Assembly: GCF_021049285.1 (NCBI RefSeq)
Contig: NZ_CP088017.1
Span: 2,305,380-2,369,379, forward strand
Direction of reading: 5' to 3'
Length of the DNA stretch: 64,000 nucleotides
From: Ruania halotolerans
Lineage (GTDB): Bacteria > Actinomycetota > Actinomycetes > Actinomycetales > Beutenbergiaceae
This document shows positions 1 to 9,361 of the stretch, piece by piece; within the stretch, counting starts at the first letter, position 1, and every line of letters starts with the position of its first letter. The position numbers and the translations under genes are program-made. The notes below the pieces were generated by a model. That model was not told the origin of the DNA, searched no databases, and saw only the letters and a list, made by a program, of their open reading frames with translations.

Positions 1-2185
1 CCACCACGAGAAAGGCCGTCGGGGATTCGGTGAGTTCGTGCTTGACGTTCGCCTCGTGGGCGGCGATTCGGAGCGCACCGGCCAGCGCCATATCCGCCGC
101 CGGGGAGATCACCCGGCGGCAGGTATCGACCGGTACGTGTTCCAGCACGTCGCGGATTGCCCCGCGGGTCAGCTCACGCCGGCGCAGGAATCGCACCGCC
201 GAGGCTGCCTTCGTCGCATCATCACGTCGCACCAGCATCGCGTCCATGTGGGTCGCGAGCGCGTCGGTCGTACGCGGCTGGAGGTCCTTGTCGTCGTCCA
301 ACCAGGCGACGGCGTCAGTCAGCTGGGCCAGATTGTCCGCCACATAGGTGGAGGCCGAGAGAAGATGGGCGAGCCGGTCCGCCGCGGCACCGGAGTCACG
401 CAGCAGTTTGAGATACCAGTGCGTGCTGCCGAGAGAGTCCGAGAGTTTGCGGAACGCCAGCAGGGCGCCGTCCGGATCGCTGCCTTCGGCGAACCAGCCG
501 AGCATCACCGGCAGGAGTTGCCGCTGGATGGCGGCTCGCCTCGAGACACCCTCGGTGAGTGCCTTGATGTGCCGCGTGGCACCACTCGGGTCGCGGTACC
601 CGATGGCTCGCAGTCGTGCCGTGGCCGCCTCGGCTGTCAGCGAGGCGTCATCGGCGGACAACCGCGCGGTCTCGGGCAGGAGCGGCCGGTAGTACAGGTC
701 CTCGTGCAGGCGTCGTACCTGGCGGCGGGTCGTCCGCCATCGGGCGCTCAGGCCGCCTGGGCCTTCCACCGGCAGTCGGGCGGCCCGGGCCAGGCGGCGT
801 AGCTCCTCCTCGCCGGTGGGCATCAAGTGCGTGCGACGCAATCGGCTGAGTTGGACGCGATGCTCAAGCACGCGCAGGAACCGGTAGCACTGGGCGAGCT
901 CAACGGCGTGATCGCGCCCCACGTATCCACCGGCAGCGAGGGCCGCGAGAGCGTCCAGAGTGTTCGCCGAACGGATCGTCGGGTCCACGCGGCCGTGCAC
1001 GAGTTGCAGCAGCTGTACGGTGAACTCCACATCGCGCAGGCCACCGCGGCCCAGTTTGATCTGCCGGTCCGCCTCGGCGATCGGCACGTGATCCTCCACG
1101 CGCCGGCGCATCGCCTGCGCGTCCTCCACGAAGTTCTCCCGGCCGACGGCGTCCCACACCAAGGGCCGAGTGGCCTCCAGGTATGCCGAACTGAGCTGGG
1201 TATCACCAGCCACATGCCGCGCTTTGAGCAATGCCTGGAACTCCCAGGTCTTGGCCCACCGTTCGTAGTAGCTGAGGTGGGATTCTAGGGTCCGCACCAA
1301 GGGTCCGTTCTTGCCTTCCGGGCGAAGCGCAGCATCCACTTCCCAGAGGGCCGGCTCCCGGGACGGCATCGAACACATCCGCGCCATCGCGGCAGCCAGC
1401 CTTGCGCCGGACCGCATGGCCTCGTCCTCGGCCACCCCCTCGGCCGGTTCAGCGACGTAGATCACGTCCACGTCGGAGATGTAGTTGAGTTCTTCGCCGC
1501 CCGTCTTCCCCATTCCCAGGACGGCCAGGCGCACGCCCGCGGCATGGTCAGCGAACTCTGCGCGAGCGAGCGCGAGAGCTGCCTCGAGGGCTCCACCGGC
1601 AAGGTGCGCGAGTGCGGCAGCCACGTCGGGCAGCAGTGCCTCCGGGTCGCTGGAGGTCAGGTCCTGGGTGGCGATCTCGAGCAGAAACCTGCGATAGGTG
1701 CGCCGCATCTCGTCCAACGTTCCGTCACCGGCGGGTGCGGCGGCGACGGGGACCGGGGCGGACGGATCGGCCCCGACGGAGCGCAGCATCAGGGCACGTA
1801 CCCGGCGCGGATCGCTGCCGATTCCGTCGGGAACGTCCAGCACGATGCTCACGTCGTCAGGATGGCTGATCAGCCAGTCGCCGAGCGCCGGGGAGGCACC
1901 GAGTACGCCGATCAGCCGATCCCGCGAAGCCGAGTCCTCGGCGAGTACGTTCTGCAACCGGTGTGCGTCGTTCTCGACGGCCTCACCGAGACGAACCAGG
2001 CCGAGTAGTGCCCGGTCCGGATCGGCCGCGCGGCCGAGGGCGCCGACGAGACGTTCTAGACCCGCATCGTCGAGGCGCGCGCGCACTGCGGCGAGAAACG
2101 GTTCGGCGAACATCTCCGCATCGCGGCTCGCCTCACGGAACCCAGCGCGAGCGAGTAGTCCGGTCAGTGACACCGGCCGGGCCAT
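1..2185 (-). CDS. glnE: Glutamine synthetase adenylyltransferase/deadenylylase GlnE (C-terminal end outside window)
   Basis: The reading frame stays open from an ATG at 2185 to the window edge, giving about 728 residues of a protein that is usually near 1000. The motif GKTGGEELNYISDVD lies around residues 222-237; it is the metal- and nucleotide-binding signature of the first nucleotidyltransferase domain of GlnE. The family adds AMP to, and removes it from, the adenylylation tyrosine of glutamine synthetase according to nitrogen status. The second catalytic domain is beyond the left edge. The gene starts 64 bp downstream of the glnA2 stop on the same strand, the usual actinobacterial arrangement, and may be co-transcribed with it. 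I find no frame interruption in the visible part. Confidence 0.95.
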   Translation of the reverse strand, partial: MARPVSLTGLLARAGFREASRDAEMFAEPFLAAVRARLDDAGLERLVGALGRAADPDRALLGLVRLGEAVENDAHRLQNVLAEDSASRDRLIGVLGASPALGDWLISHPDDVSIVLDVPDGIGSDPRRVRALMLRSVGADPSAPVPVAAAPAGDGTLDEMRRTYRRFLLEIATQDLTSSDPEALLPDVAAALAHLAGGALEAALALARAEFADHAAGVRLAVLGMGKTGGEELNYISDVDVIYVAEPAEGVAEDEAMRSGARLAAAMARMCSMPSREPALWEVDAALRPEGKNGPLVRTLESHLSYYERWAKTWEFQALLKARHVAGDTQLSSAYLEATRPLVWDAVGRENFVEDAQAMRRRVEDHVPIAEADRQIKLGRGGLRDVEFTVQLLQLVHGRVDPTIRSANTLDALAALAAGGYVGRDHAVELAQCYRFLRVLEHRVQLSRLRRTHLMPTGEEELRRLARAARLPVEGPGGLSARWRTTRRQVRRLHEDLYYRPLLPETARLSADDASLTAEAATARLRAIGYRDPSGATRHIKALTEGVSRRAAIQRQLLPVMLGWFAEGSDPDGALLAFRKLSDSLGSTHWYLKLLRDSGAAADRLAHLLSASTYVADNLAQLTDAVAWLDDDKDLQPRTTDALATHMDAMLVRRDDATKAASAVRFLRRRELTRGAIRDVLEHVPVDTCRRVISPAADMALAGALRIAAHEANVKHELTESPTAFLVV

Positions 2186-2249
2186 CAGATCCTGCCTTTC
2201 TCGCACTCACATGCAGGTGAATGCCGAGTCCGATCTCGCCAGCAGTGCG

Positions 2250-3584
2250 TCAGATCAACCCGACGCGGGCCAACTCATACGGAGTGACCTGGGCGCGGTA
2301 GTCCGTCCACTCCTGCCGCTTGTTCGCCAGGAAGTGCGTGAACACCTGCTCCCCGAGTGTCTCGGCAACCAGTTCGGACTTCTCCATCACGGCCACTGCC
2401 TCGTTCAAGCTGCCTGGCAACGGTTCGATGCCAAGTGCTCGGCGCTCGGTGTCGGAGAGCTCCCACACGTTGTCTTCAGCCTCTTCGGGCAGGTCATAAC
2501 CGTCCTGCACGCCCTTCAGGCCCGCACGGAGCAGGACGGCGAAAGCCAGGTACGGGTTGGCTGCAGCGTCCAGCCCGCGGTACTCCACCCGGGCGGACTG
2601 CCCCTTGGACGGCTTGTACATCGGCACCCGCACCAGGGCAGAGCGGTTGTTGTGCCCCCAGCACCGGTAGTTCGGTGCCTCCTGGCCACCCCACAGCCGC
2701 TTGTAGGAGTTCACGAACTGGTTGGTCACCGCCGTGATCTCGGCCGCGTGCCGGAGCAGGCCGGCGATGAACGCGCGCCCCGTGGTGGAGAGCTGGTACT
2801 CCCCACCCGGCTCGTAGAACGCGTTCGAATCGCCCTCGAAAAGGGAGAAGTGGGTATGCATCCCCGAACCCGGCTGACCGGCCAGTGGCTTCGGCATGAA
2901 TGAGGCCGTGAAGCCCTGCTCGATCGAGACCTCCTTGACAACGGAGCGGAAGGTCATGATGTTGTCGGCGGTGCTGAGACCATCGGCGTAGCGCAGGTCG
3001 ATCTCGTTCTGCCCGGGCCCGGCCTCGTGGTGGGAGAACTCCACCGAGATGCCCATTGATTCCAGCAGGGTGATCGCCGCACGCCGGAAGTCATGCCCCT
3101 GACCGCGCGCGACGTGGTCGAAGTACCCGGCGTTGTCGATCGGGATCAGTGGATCCGTCTCGCTCTCGAGTGCCTTGAACAGATAGAACTCGATCTCCGG
3201 GTGGGTGTAGAACGTGAATCCGGCATCGGCGGCCACGGCGAGCGAACGTTTGAGCACGTTGCGCGGGTCGGCGGCAGACGGCTCTCCGTCCGGGGTCAGA
3301 ATGTCGCAGAACATCCGTGCAGTGCCGTGCTTGCCGCCCCGCCAGGGCAGGATCTGGAACGTGCTCGGATCGGGGCGCAGGATCAAGTCCGATTCCGAGA
3401 CTCGGGACAGTCCCTCAATCGATGATCCGTCGAATCCGATGCCCTCGATGAACGCACCTTCGAGCTCAGCCGGGGCGATCGCCACCGACTTGAGCACACC
3501 CAGCACATCCGTGAACCAGAGCCGGATGAACCGAACGTCTCGCTCTTCGATGGCCCGGAGCACGTACTCCTGCTGCTTGTCCAT
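2250..3584 (-). CDS. glnA2: Glutamine synthetase, GlnA2 type
   Basis: The 444-residue product matches the type I glutamine synthetases called GlnA2 in mycobacteria: the N terminus runs MDKQQEYVLRAIEERDVRFI, and the metal/ammonia-site motifs GFDGSSIEG, EIDLRYAD and GSGMHTH are present. Family function is ATP-dependent joining of ammonia to glutamate. An in-frame ATG at 3605 exists, but the ATG at 3584 has AGGAG about 8 nt upstream and fits the family N terminus, so it was chosen. At the position of the adenylylation tyrosine (NLYDLPPE in GlnA) the protein reads NVWELSD, with Trp374 instead of Tyr. It is therefore probably not a GlnE substrate itself, although glnE follows directly. Upstream, nadE ends 140 bp away. 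Confidence 0.95.
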   Translation of the reverse strand: MDKQQEYVLRAIEERDVRFIRLWFTDVLGVLKSVAIAPAELEGAFIEGIGFDGSSIEGLSRVSESDLILRPDPSTFQILPWRGGKHGTARMFCDILTPDGEPSAADPRNVLKRSLAVAADAGFTFYTHPEIEFYLFKALESETDPLIPIDNAGYFDHVARGQGHDFRRAAITLLESMGISVEFSHHEAGPGQNEIDLRYADGLSTADNIMTFRSVVKEVSIEQGFTASFMPKPLAGQPGSGMHTHFSLFEGDSNAFYEPGGEYQLSTTGRAFIAGLLRHAAEITAVTNQFVNSYKRLWGGQEAPNYRCWGHNNRSALVRVPMYKPSKGQSARVEYRGLDAAANPYLAFAVLLRAGLKGVQDGYDLPEEAEDNVWELSDTERRALGIEPLPGSLNEAVAVMEKSELVAETLGEQVFTHFLANKRQEWTDYRAQVTPYELARVGLI

Positions 3585-3724
3585 ACCACTGCTCCTGATT
3601 GTCATGGCCCCGCGGCCGACGGCGGGCGGTGTGCTGCTCAGGTCTGTGCCCCCATCATGTCAGGTCCACCAGGGTCCGTCGGCCCGGGTATCGGCCGGGA
3701 TGATCTCCTGCGACGTCCGCTCGA

Positions 3725-5803
3725 CTACTCGGAACCGTCGGTGCCGTCCACTGCCTGGGCGAGTTCAGCCACCCAGATCGCGGCCGTGCCGTCCGACGGT
3801 GCGCGCCACTCCCCTCGCGGTGAGAGCGCACCTCCGGCCACCACCTTCGGGCCGTTCGGGATCGCCGTCCGTTTGAACTGACTGAAACCGAAGAAGCGCC
3901 GGACGAACACCTCGAGCCACCGACGGATCTCGGCGAGGTCGTAGGAGTAGCGCGCACCGGCCGGGAACCCCGGTGGCCACGCTCCGGCATCAGGGTCACG
4001 CCACGCATGCTCCGCCAGGAAGGCGATCTTGCTCGGCGCGAAGCCGTGCCGCAGCACGTAGTAGAGCGTGAAGTCGTGCAGCGAGTACGGGCCGATCGCA
4101 TCCTCGGTGCTCTGCACCTCCTCGTCCTCGCCGGTGGGTACCAGCTCCGGAGTGATGCGAGTCTCGAGCACGGACTGCAGCACCTGGGTGGACTCCTGCG
4201 CGAATTGGCCGGAAGCAATGACCCACCGGACCAGGTGCTGAATCATGGTCTTCGGCACGCCCACGTTCACCGCGTAATGCGACATCTGGTCGCCCACGCC
4301 ATAGGTGCACCAGCCGAGCGCCATCTCGGAGAGGTCACCGGTGCCCACCACAATCCCCCCGGTGGCGTTCGCGATACGGAACAGGTAGTCGGTGCGCAGA
4401 CCCGCCTGAACGTTCTCGAACGTCACATCGTAAACCGGCTCCCCGTCGGCGAACGGATGCCCGATCTTGTCGAGCATCTCCCGCGCGGCCGGCGTGATGT
4501 CGATCTCGGCGAAAGTCACCCCCAAGGCACGCCCGAGCGCCCACGCGTTGCTGCGCGTGTGCTCACTCGTAGCAAATCCGGGCAGGGTGTACCCGAGGAT
4601 GTCAGTGCGCGGCCTGCCCAGACGATCCATCGCCTGCGCGGCCACCAGCAGCGCATGGGTGGAATCCAGGCCGCCCGAGACGCCGATCACGAGTTTCGGT
4701 TCGCCGATCGCCCGCATCCGCTGCTCCAGTGCGGCCACCTGGATGTTGAACGCCTCGTAACAGTCCTGCGCGAGGCGGGCTTCGTCGTCGGGCACGAACG
4801 GAAACCGGTCCACGGCGCGCTCGAGACCCAGATCGCCGTCCGGGGGGTTCAGCCGAAATCGCACCGTCCGGAACTCCTCAGTGCGGCGCGTGTGCGTGCG
4901 GCGGTTGTCATCGAAGGTGCCTTGCCGCAGGCGCTCCTGACGCAGCAGATCCAGGTCTATGTCGGTGACCGCTCGTTGGGCATGCTCGGAGAAGCGCGGC
5001 GTTTCTGCGAGCAACCGGCCCGCCTCGTAGATCATCGTCTGCCCGTCCCAGGCAAGGTCATTGCTCGATTCCCCGCGCCCGGCGGCGGCGTACAGATAGG
5101 CGGCCAGGCACCGCGCCGAGGCGGAGCGGCACAGCAGGTGCCGATCATCGGCTCGACCCACGGTGATCGGGCTGCCGGAGAGATTGGCGAGCACCGTCGC
5201 ACCTGCCAGCGCGGCCTCAGCACTCGGCGGGATCGGCACCCACATGTCCTCACACACCTCGGCGTGCAGCACTAAGCCAGGGACGTCCTCGGCCTCGAAG
5301 AGCAAATCGGGTCCGAATGGCACACGGTGTCCATCGACCATGCACTCCCCGCCACGCTGATCATCGCCGGGCGCGAAGTGCCGGCGCTCGTAGAACTCCC
5401 GGTACGTCGGCAGCAGCGACTTCGGGGCTACGCCGAGCACTCGGCCGCGATGGATGACCACTGCGGCGTTGTAGAGGCGGTTGCGGTGCCGGATCGGTGC
5501 GCCGACGATGAGGACGGGCAGCAGGTGAGCACTCTCAGCAACGAGCCGGCCCAATGCTGCGTCGGTGGCGCGCAAGAGCGGATCTGCCAGCAGGAGATCA
5601 TCGATGCTGTAGCCCGTCAGGCACAGCTCCGCGAACACCGCGATGGCAACACCGTCCGCATCGCAGGCGCGGGCCTGATCGAGGATCGCGTCGACGTTGC
5701 GCTCAGGATCGGCCAGATTCACCTCGATGGTGCACGTTGCGACTCTGGCGAACCCGTGACGGTACAGCGAACGGAAGCCGGGGGCGGGAGTTCCAACACT
5801 CAT
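3725..5803 (-). CDS. nadE: Glutamine-dependent NAD+ synthetase
   Basis: The 692-residue, two-domain enzyme closely resembles mycobacterial NadE. The N-terminal nitrilase-fold amidase has the Glu-Lys-Cys triad at E59 (FAELCLTGYS), K128 (VAPKSLLPTYREFYE) and C184 (VCEDMW); it releases ammonia from glutamine. The C-terminal synthetase has the ATP pyrophosphatase loop SGGLDS at 376-381 and amidates nicotinate adenine dinucleotide to NAD+. Translation could start at 5845, but that would overlap the divergent panB start. The ATG at 5803 leaves a 40-bp divergent promoter region and matches the usual N terminus (SLYRHGFARVA). The same strand continues into glnA2 140 bp on, without clear coupling. Confidence 0.95.
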   Translation of the reverse strand: MSVGTPAPGFRSLYRHGFARVATCTIEVNLADPERNVDAILDQARACDADGVAIAVFAELCLTGYSIDDLLLADPLLRATDAALGRLVAESAHLLPVLIVGAPIRHRNRLYNAAVVIHRGRVLGVAPKSLLPTYREFYERRHFAPGDDQRGGECMVDGHRVPFGPDLLFEAEDVPGLVLHAEVCEDMWVPIPPSAEAALAGATVLANLSGSPITVGRADDRHLLCRSASARCLAAYLYAAAGRGESSNDLAWDGQTMIYEAGRLLAETPRFSEHAQRAVTDIDLDLLRQERLRQGTFDDNRRTHTRRTEEFRTVRFRLNPPDGDLGLERAVDRFPFVPDDEARLAQDCYEAFNIQVAALEQRMRAIGEPKLVIGVSGGLDSTHALLVAAQAMDRLGRPRTDILGYTLPGFATSEHTRSNAWALGRALGVTFAEIDITPAAREMLDKIGHPFADGEPVYDVTFENVQAGLRTDYLFRIANATGGIVVGTGDLSEMALGWCTYGVGDQMSHYAVNVGVPKTMIQHLVRWVIASGQFAQESTQVLQSVLETRITPELVPTGEDEEVQSTEDAIGPYSLHDFTLYYVLRHGFAPSKIAFLAEHAWRDPDAGAWPPGFPAGARYSYDLAEIRRWLEVFVRRFFGFSQFKRTAIPNGPKVVAGGALSPRGEWRAPSDGTAAIWVAELAQAVDGTDGSE

Positions 5804-5843
5804 GGGTCCAGTCTGGCGCACTGGGCGGGGATAGGCTGGATTC

Positions 5844-6698
5844 ATGGCACAAGCGAACGGTGAGTCAACGTCGTCGGCACTTCCCGCGGTCGGTGGTGAC
5901 CGGCGCGTCCGGGTCCATCACCTGGCAGCAGCCAAGGCGGCCGGTGAGCGGCTCACCATGCTCACCGCCTATGACGCCCCCACCGCACGCATCTTCGACG
6001 CATCCGGCATCGACATGCTGCTCGTCGGTGACTCGATCGGGGACAATATGCTCGCGCACGAGAGCACCATCCCCGTCACGATTGATGAACTCTTGCCTGC
6101 GGTCCGCGCGGTGTCCCGATCGACTACGCGCGCGATGGTGGTGGCCGACCTCCCGTTCGGCTCCTATGAGTCCGGGCCGGAGCAGGCCCTGGCCAGTGCC
6201 GTGCGCATGATGAAGGAGGGTGGCGCCCACGCAGTGAAGTTCGAGGGGGGTGCGCGAGTGGCCGAGCACGTGCGGGTGATCACCGGCGCCGGCATCCCCG
6301 TGGTGGGTCACATCGGCTTCACCCCACAGTCGGAGCACATGCTCGGCGGCAAGCGGGTGCAGGGCCGCGGCGAGGATGCCGCCGAACGGCTCTGCGAGGA
6401 CGCGATCGCACTGCAGGAGGCCGGTGCGGTGGCCGTGGTGCTCGAGATGGTCCCCGCACCTGTCGCAGCCCGAGCATCGGAGATCCTGCAGATTCCCACC
6501 ATCGGCATCGGTGCCGGCCCCAGCTGCGACGGACAGGTCCTCGTCTGGCTCGACATGGCCGGTATGGGCGACTGGTCCCCCCGCTTCGCGAAGCAGTTCG
6601 CTCAACTCGGCGCGCAACTCCAGCAGGCCGCTGCCGAGTACGCCGCCGAGGTACGGCTGGGTACCTTCCCTGCTGCTGAACACTCATACGCCGACTGA
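5844..6698 (+). CDS. panB: 3-methyl-2-oxobutanoate hydroxymethyltransferase
   Basis: The 284-residue protein is PanB, the first committed step of pantothenate (and so coenzyme A) synthesis: it transfers a hydroxymethyl group from methylene-tetrahydrofolate to 2-oxoisovalerate. Family signatures are visible: [35 protein letters not shown], the metal-binding Asp in [10 protein letters not shown] and the catalytic Glu in VLEMVPA. About 30 N-terminal residues precede the conserved barrel. A likely -10 box TAGGCT at 5832-5837 ends only 6 nt before the ATG, so the transcript may be leaderless. The gene is divergent from nadE and convergent with the amidase gene. Confidence 0.96.
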   Translation: MAQANGESTSSALPAVGGDRRVRVHHLAAAKAAGERLTMLTAYDAPTARIFDASGIDMLLVGDSIGDNMLAHESTIPVTIDELLPAVRAVSRSTTRAMVVADLPFGSYESGPEQALASAVRMMKEGGAHAVKFEGGARVAEHVRVITGAGIPVVGHIGFTPQSEHMLGGKRVQGRGEDAAERLCEDAIALQEAGAVAVVLEMVPAPVAARASEILQIPTIGIGAGPSCDGQVLVWLDMAGMGDWSPRFAKQFAQLGAQLQQAAAEYAAEVRLGTFPAAEHSYAD

Positions 6699-6787
6699 GC
6701 TGTGGAGCTGGACTGCGGAGGTGCCGAGCAGGTCAGGTACGCCGGATCGACTCACCCTCTGTACGCAAGCCGAGGGCGGGCGTCACC

Positions 6788-7585
6788 TCAGCGGTGTTCG
6801 TCCACCCATGTGCGAACACCCTCAGCCAGCGCATCCGCGTACTGCTGCCGTCCCTCGGTGGACTCCATCACCGCAGCCTCGTCGACATTGCGCATCTCAC
6901 CGAGCTCAATGAGTGTGGCCGGCCGCCGGGCAAAGTTCAGGGTGGCCAGATCGTCGCGTTCGATGACGCCGTCGGCATCGAGGTCACTCTGGGCAAATCC
7001 TGCATCCTCCAGCGCATCGACCATGGCCAGTGCCAGGTCCTGGCTGGGCTGCTCCTGCGACTCCGACAGCGGCGGGTCCGCGACGATTGCGAAGAACCCC
7101 TGCTGATCAGGATCGGCGGATCCATTCGCGTGCAGGGAGAGCAACAGGTCCACGTCGTTGTCCTCAGCGAAGGTGCCACGGCGATCCACGCAAGGTCCGA
7201 CGCCCCGGTCGTCTTCCCGGGTCAGGAAGACCGAGGCGCCCTGGGCCCGTAGTTCGTCGGCGAGCCGGGTGGCCACGTCGAACGTGAATGCATGTTCGGG
7301 GTACCCCGTTGTTGAGGTGGTGCCGACGGTGTTGCAGGCCTTCTCACCGCCTCGTCCGTCCGGTACTCGCTCGTTGATCTCCTCCGGGTGGGAGCCGTTC
7401 TCGCCGTTGTGACCGGGGTCGATCGCGACTCGCACACCCACCAGCGGGCGTTCCCCGATCCCCACCCCCACCCGTTTGACGTCCTCGTCGCTATCCCCCG
7501 TGGCGCCGGCAGCCGGAGCCACAGCGAGGAGTCCGGCCAAAGCGAGAGCAGGGATGCATGCCCATCGGCGCAGATGCGGGTGCAT
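6788..7585 (-). CDS. Secreted N-acetylmuramoyl-L-alanine amidase (Amidase_3)
   Basis: The 265-residue protein starts with a basic segment and a hydrophobic stretch ending near AGAT (residues 1-28), a secretion signal. The rest is an Amidase_3 zinc hydrolase, with metal ligands His59 (IDPGHNG), Glu97 (PEHAFTFDVA) and His152 (LLSLHANG) and a catalytic Glu in LIELGEMRN near residue 230. Such enzymes cut the bond between MurNAc and the stem peptide in cell-wall remodelling. An ATG further upstream at 7621 exists, but the ATG at 7585 has GAGGAG just before it and leaves a compact signal peptide. No separate cell-wall-binding domain is seen, so localisation beyond export is open. Confidence 0.9.
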   Translation of the reverse strand: MHPHLRRWACIPALALAGLLAVAPAAGATGDSDEDVKRVGVGIGERPLVGVRVAIDPGHNGENGSHPEEINERVPDGRGGEKACNTVGTTSTTGYPEHAFTFDVATRLADELRAQGASVFLTREDDRGVGPCVDRRGTFAEDNDVDLLLSLHANGSADPDQQGFFAIVADPPLSESQEQPSQDLALAMVDALEDAGFAQSDLDADGVIERDDLATLNFARRPATLIELGEMRNVDEAAVMESTEGRQQYADALAEGVRTWVDEHR

Positions 7586-7640
7586 CGTTCTCCTCGTATC
7601 GGTGTCGTTCATATCTGACAAAGGTCACGCCGTCATGCGC

Positions 7641-7853
7641 CTACTCGTCGCGGTCCGGGTCGTCATTCCACCGCCGGTTCTCCGCCTCCCAGGCCTCGTT
7701 GCGGGCATGTGCCACGTCAAGGGCCCTGGACGCTTCCTCGGCCGTGTCGTACGGCCCGACTCGGTCCAACCAGTCGCTCACGAAACCGTGCTCAACCTCG
7801 CCAGTCTTTAGATTGTAGTAGTAGCCCTCGCTGGAGTCACCTACACGCCTCAC
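7641..7853 (-). CDS. Small SPOR-like conserved actinobacterial protein
   Basis: About 70 residues, with the core YYYNLKTGEVEHG, DRVGPYDTAEEA and a charged C-terminal helix ending DDPDRDE. This layout is common in short actinobacterial proteins annotated as SPOR-domain-like, but a peptidoglycan-binding role is only suggested by that label. Start choice is uncertain: GTG codons at 7898, 7865, 7862 and 7853 are all in frame. The GTG at 7853 gives the usual length and was preferred, while 7898 would add 15 basic residues. The gene is divergent from ppgK. Confidence 0.75.
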   Translation of the reverse strand: MRRVGDSSEGYYYNLKTGEVEHGFVSDWLDRVGPYDTAEEASRALDVAHARNEAWEAENRRWNDDPDRDE

Positions 7854-7983
7854 CGATACCACCACCCTTCTCGCCTGTCGATTATCCACGCGTGGCACGT
7901 GGGCCGCACTCTAGACTGCACGCGGGGTGCCCACCCATCGCGAAACGCCCCCTGACCCGACCCCTCCAGACGAAAGCGCCGCC

Positions 7984-8769
7984 ATGAGCAAGGACACCCA
8001 GGCCGTCGCCGACACCGACCCAGTACAGATCGGCTTCGGCATCGACATCGGCGGATCCGGTATCAAGGGCGCACCGGTGCACCTGAACTCCGGAGAGCTG
8101 ATCACCAAGAAGTACCGGCTCCCCACACCTGAGGAGTCCAGCCCGGAGGCAGTCGGTGAGGTTCTGGCGGCCGTCGTCAAGCACTTCGACCTCCCTGCGG
8201 ACGCACATATCGGTGTCACGTTCCCGGGGGTCATCAAGAACGGCGTGGCGCAGACTGCCGCCAATGTGGACAAGCGATGGATCGGTACCGACGTCTCCGA
8301 GGTGACACGCCAAGCCACCGGGCACCGCGCACACGTGGTCAATGACGCAGACGCCGCCGGCTATGCCGAGACGGTGTACGGAGCCGCCAAAGTGCAACAG
8401 GGCAGTGTGCTGGTCCTCACCCTCGGCACCGGGATCGGCAGCGCGATGATCCACAACGGAGTCCTGGTGCCCAACTTCGAACTCGGCCACCTCGAGCTTG
8501 ACGGTTACGATGCCGAGTCCCGCGCTGCATCCTCGGTCAAGGACCGTGAAGGCCTCAGCTATCCCGAATGGGCCGAGCGGCTGCAACGCTACTTCGCCCA
8601 CGTCGAGTTCCTCTTCTCCCCCGACCTCTTCGTCGTGGGCGGCGGTGTGTCGAAGGATCACGAGGAGTTCCTGCCGCTGCTGGACCTGAAGACGCCGATC
8701 GTGCCCGCGCAACTGCGCAACAAAGCCGGCATCATCGGAGCTGCAGTGCTCGCAGCCCAGAACGCCTGA
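7984..8769 (+). CDS. ppgK: Polyphosphate glucokinase (ROK family)
   Basis: The 261-residue protein is a ROK-fold sugar kinase of the actinobacterial polyphosphate-glucokinase type, which phosphorylates glucose with inorganic polyphosphate (often also ATP). The phosphate-1 loop DIGGSGIKG is at residues 21-29, the catalytic Asp is D121 in VVNDADAAGYAE, and the phosphate-2 loop is LTLGTGIGSA. The usual ROK zinc-binding cysteine cluster is absent, as in this subfamily. A longer frame from 7927 exists; the ATG at 7984 (MSKDTQ) gives the normal length. No clear Shine-Dalgarno sequence is seen. The gene stands alone, with rnpB converging on it 79 bp downstream. Confidence 0.93.
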   Translation: MSKDTQAVADTDPVQIGFGIDIGGSGIKGAPVHLNSGELITKKYRLPTPEESSPEAVGEVLAAVVKHFDLPADAHIGVTFPGVIKNGVAQTAANVDKRWIGTDVSEVTRQATGHRAHVVNDADAAGYAETVYGAAKVQQGSVLVLTLGTGIGSAMIHNGVLVPNFELGHLELDGYDAESRAASSVKDREGLSYPEWAERLQRYFAHVEFLFSPDLFVVGGGVSKDHEEFLPLLDLKTPIVPAQLRNKAGIIGAAVLAAQNA

Positions 8770-8848
8770 TCGTCTGGCGCCCCAGGAACGCCCGCGACGT
8801 CTCACCACGAGAAAGGTGCGTTCCCGCAGATCCGCGACCGGCCGAGGG

Positions 8849-9217
8849 GATGAGCCGGCCGGTACGCCGGGTTCTGTGCCGAGGCTCGCGCCTCGGTGGC
8901 GGCCATCCATCTACGACGTACGTTGCCGCACGCCTCCAGCGACCTACCCGGAAGCTCGGGCGGGCCGCCCTCGAACGCTTCCTGTCTGGTCTTGCTCCGG
9001 GTGGGGTTTACCGAGCCGCACCGGTCACCCGGCACGCTGGTGGTCTCTTACACCACCGTTTCACCCTTACCGTCCGGCGGACCGGACGGCGGTCTACTTT
9101 CTGTGGCACTTTCCCGCGGGTTGCCCCGGGTGGGTGTTACCCACCACCCTGCCCTGTGGAGCCCGGACGTTCCTCGGCGCGGGTTGCCCCGCGACGCGAC
9201 CGCCTGGCCGACTCATC
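8849..9217 (-). ncRNA. rnpB: RNase P RNA component (type A)
   Basis: The minus strand carries the conserved core near the 5' end, GAGGAACGTCCGGGCTCCAC (about 9150-9175), followed by AGGGCAGGGTGGTGGGTAAC, a hallmark of bacterial type A RNase P RNA. The ends were set by helix P1: GATGAGTCGGCC at the 5' end pairs with GGCCGGCTCATC at the 3' end, with one U-G wobble, giving about 369 nt. A TAGGCT -10 box at 9226-9231 lies the right distance upstream of the inferred 5' end; no good -35 box was seen. The RNA removes 5' leaders from tRNA precursors. Reading frames across this interval are not genes. Confidence 0.96.
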
Positions 9218-9361
9218 CACGGCTCAGCCTACCCGCCCCCTCCCCGACTCCACACCGCCCATCCCCGTGCGGCTCCCGGACCTTGAGAGCGGCAGCACCG
9301 TGTTCGCGATCACTGCGGCACATGTGTTCGTGGCCAACTCAGCCGTCGTAGGCTGCCGGGC

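Noticed and set aside
4007-5275. 422-codon plus-strand frame inside nadE
   Set aside because: NadE motifs on the other strand cover the same DNA; the plus-strand product matches nothing known.
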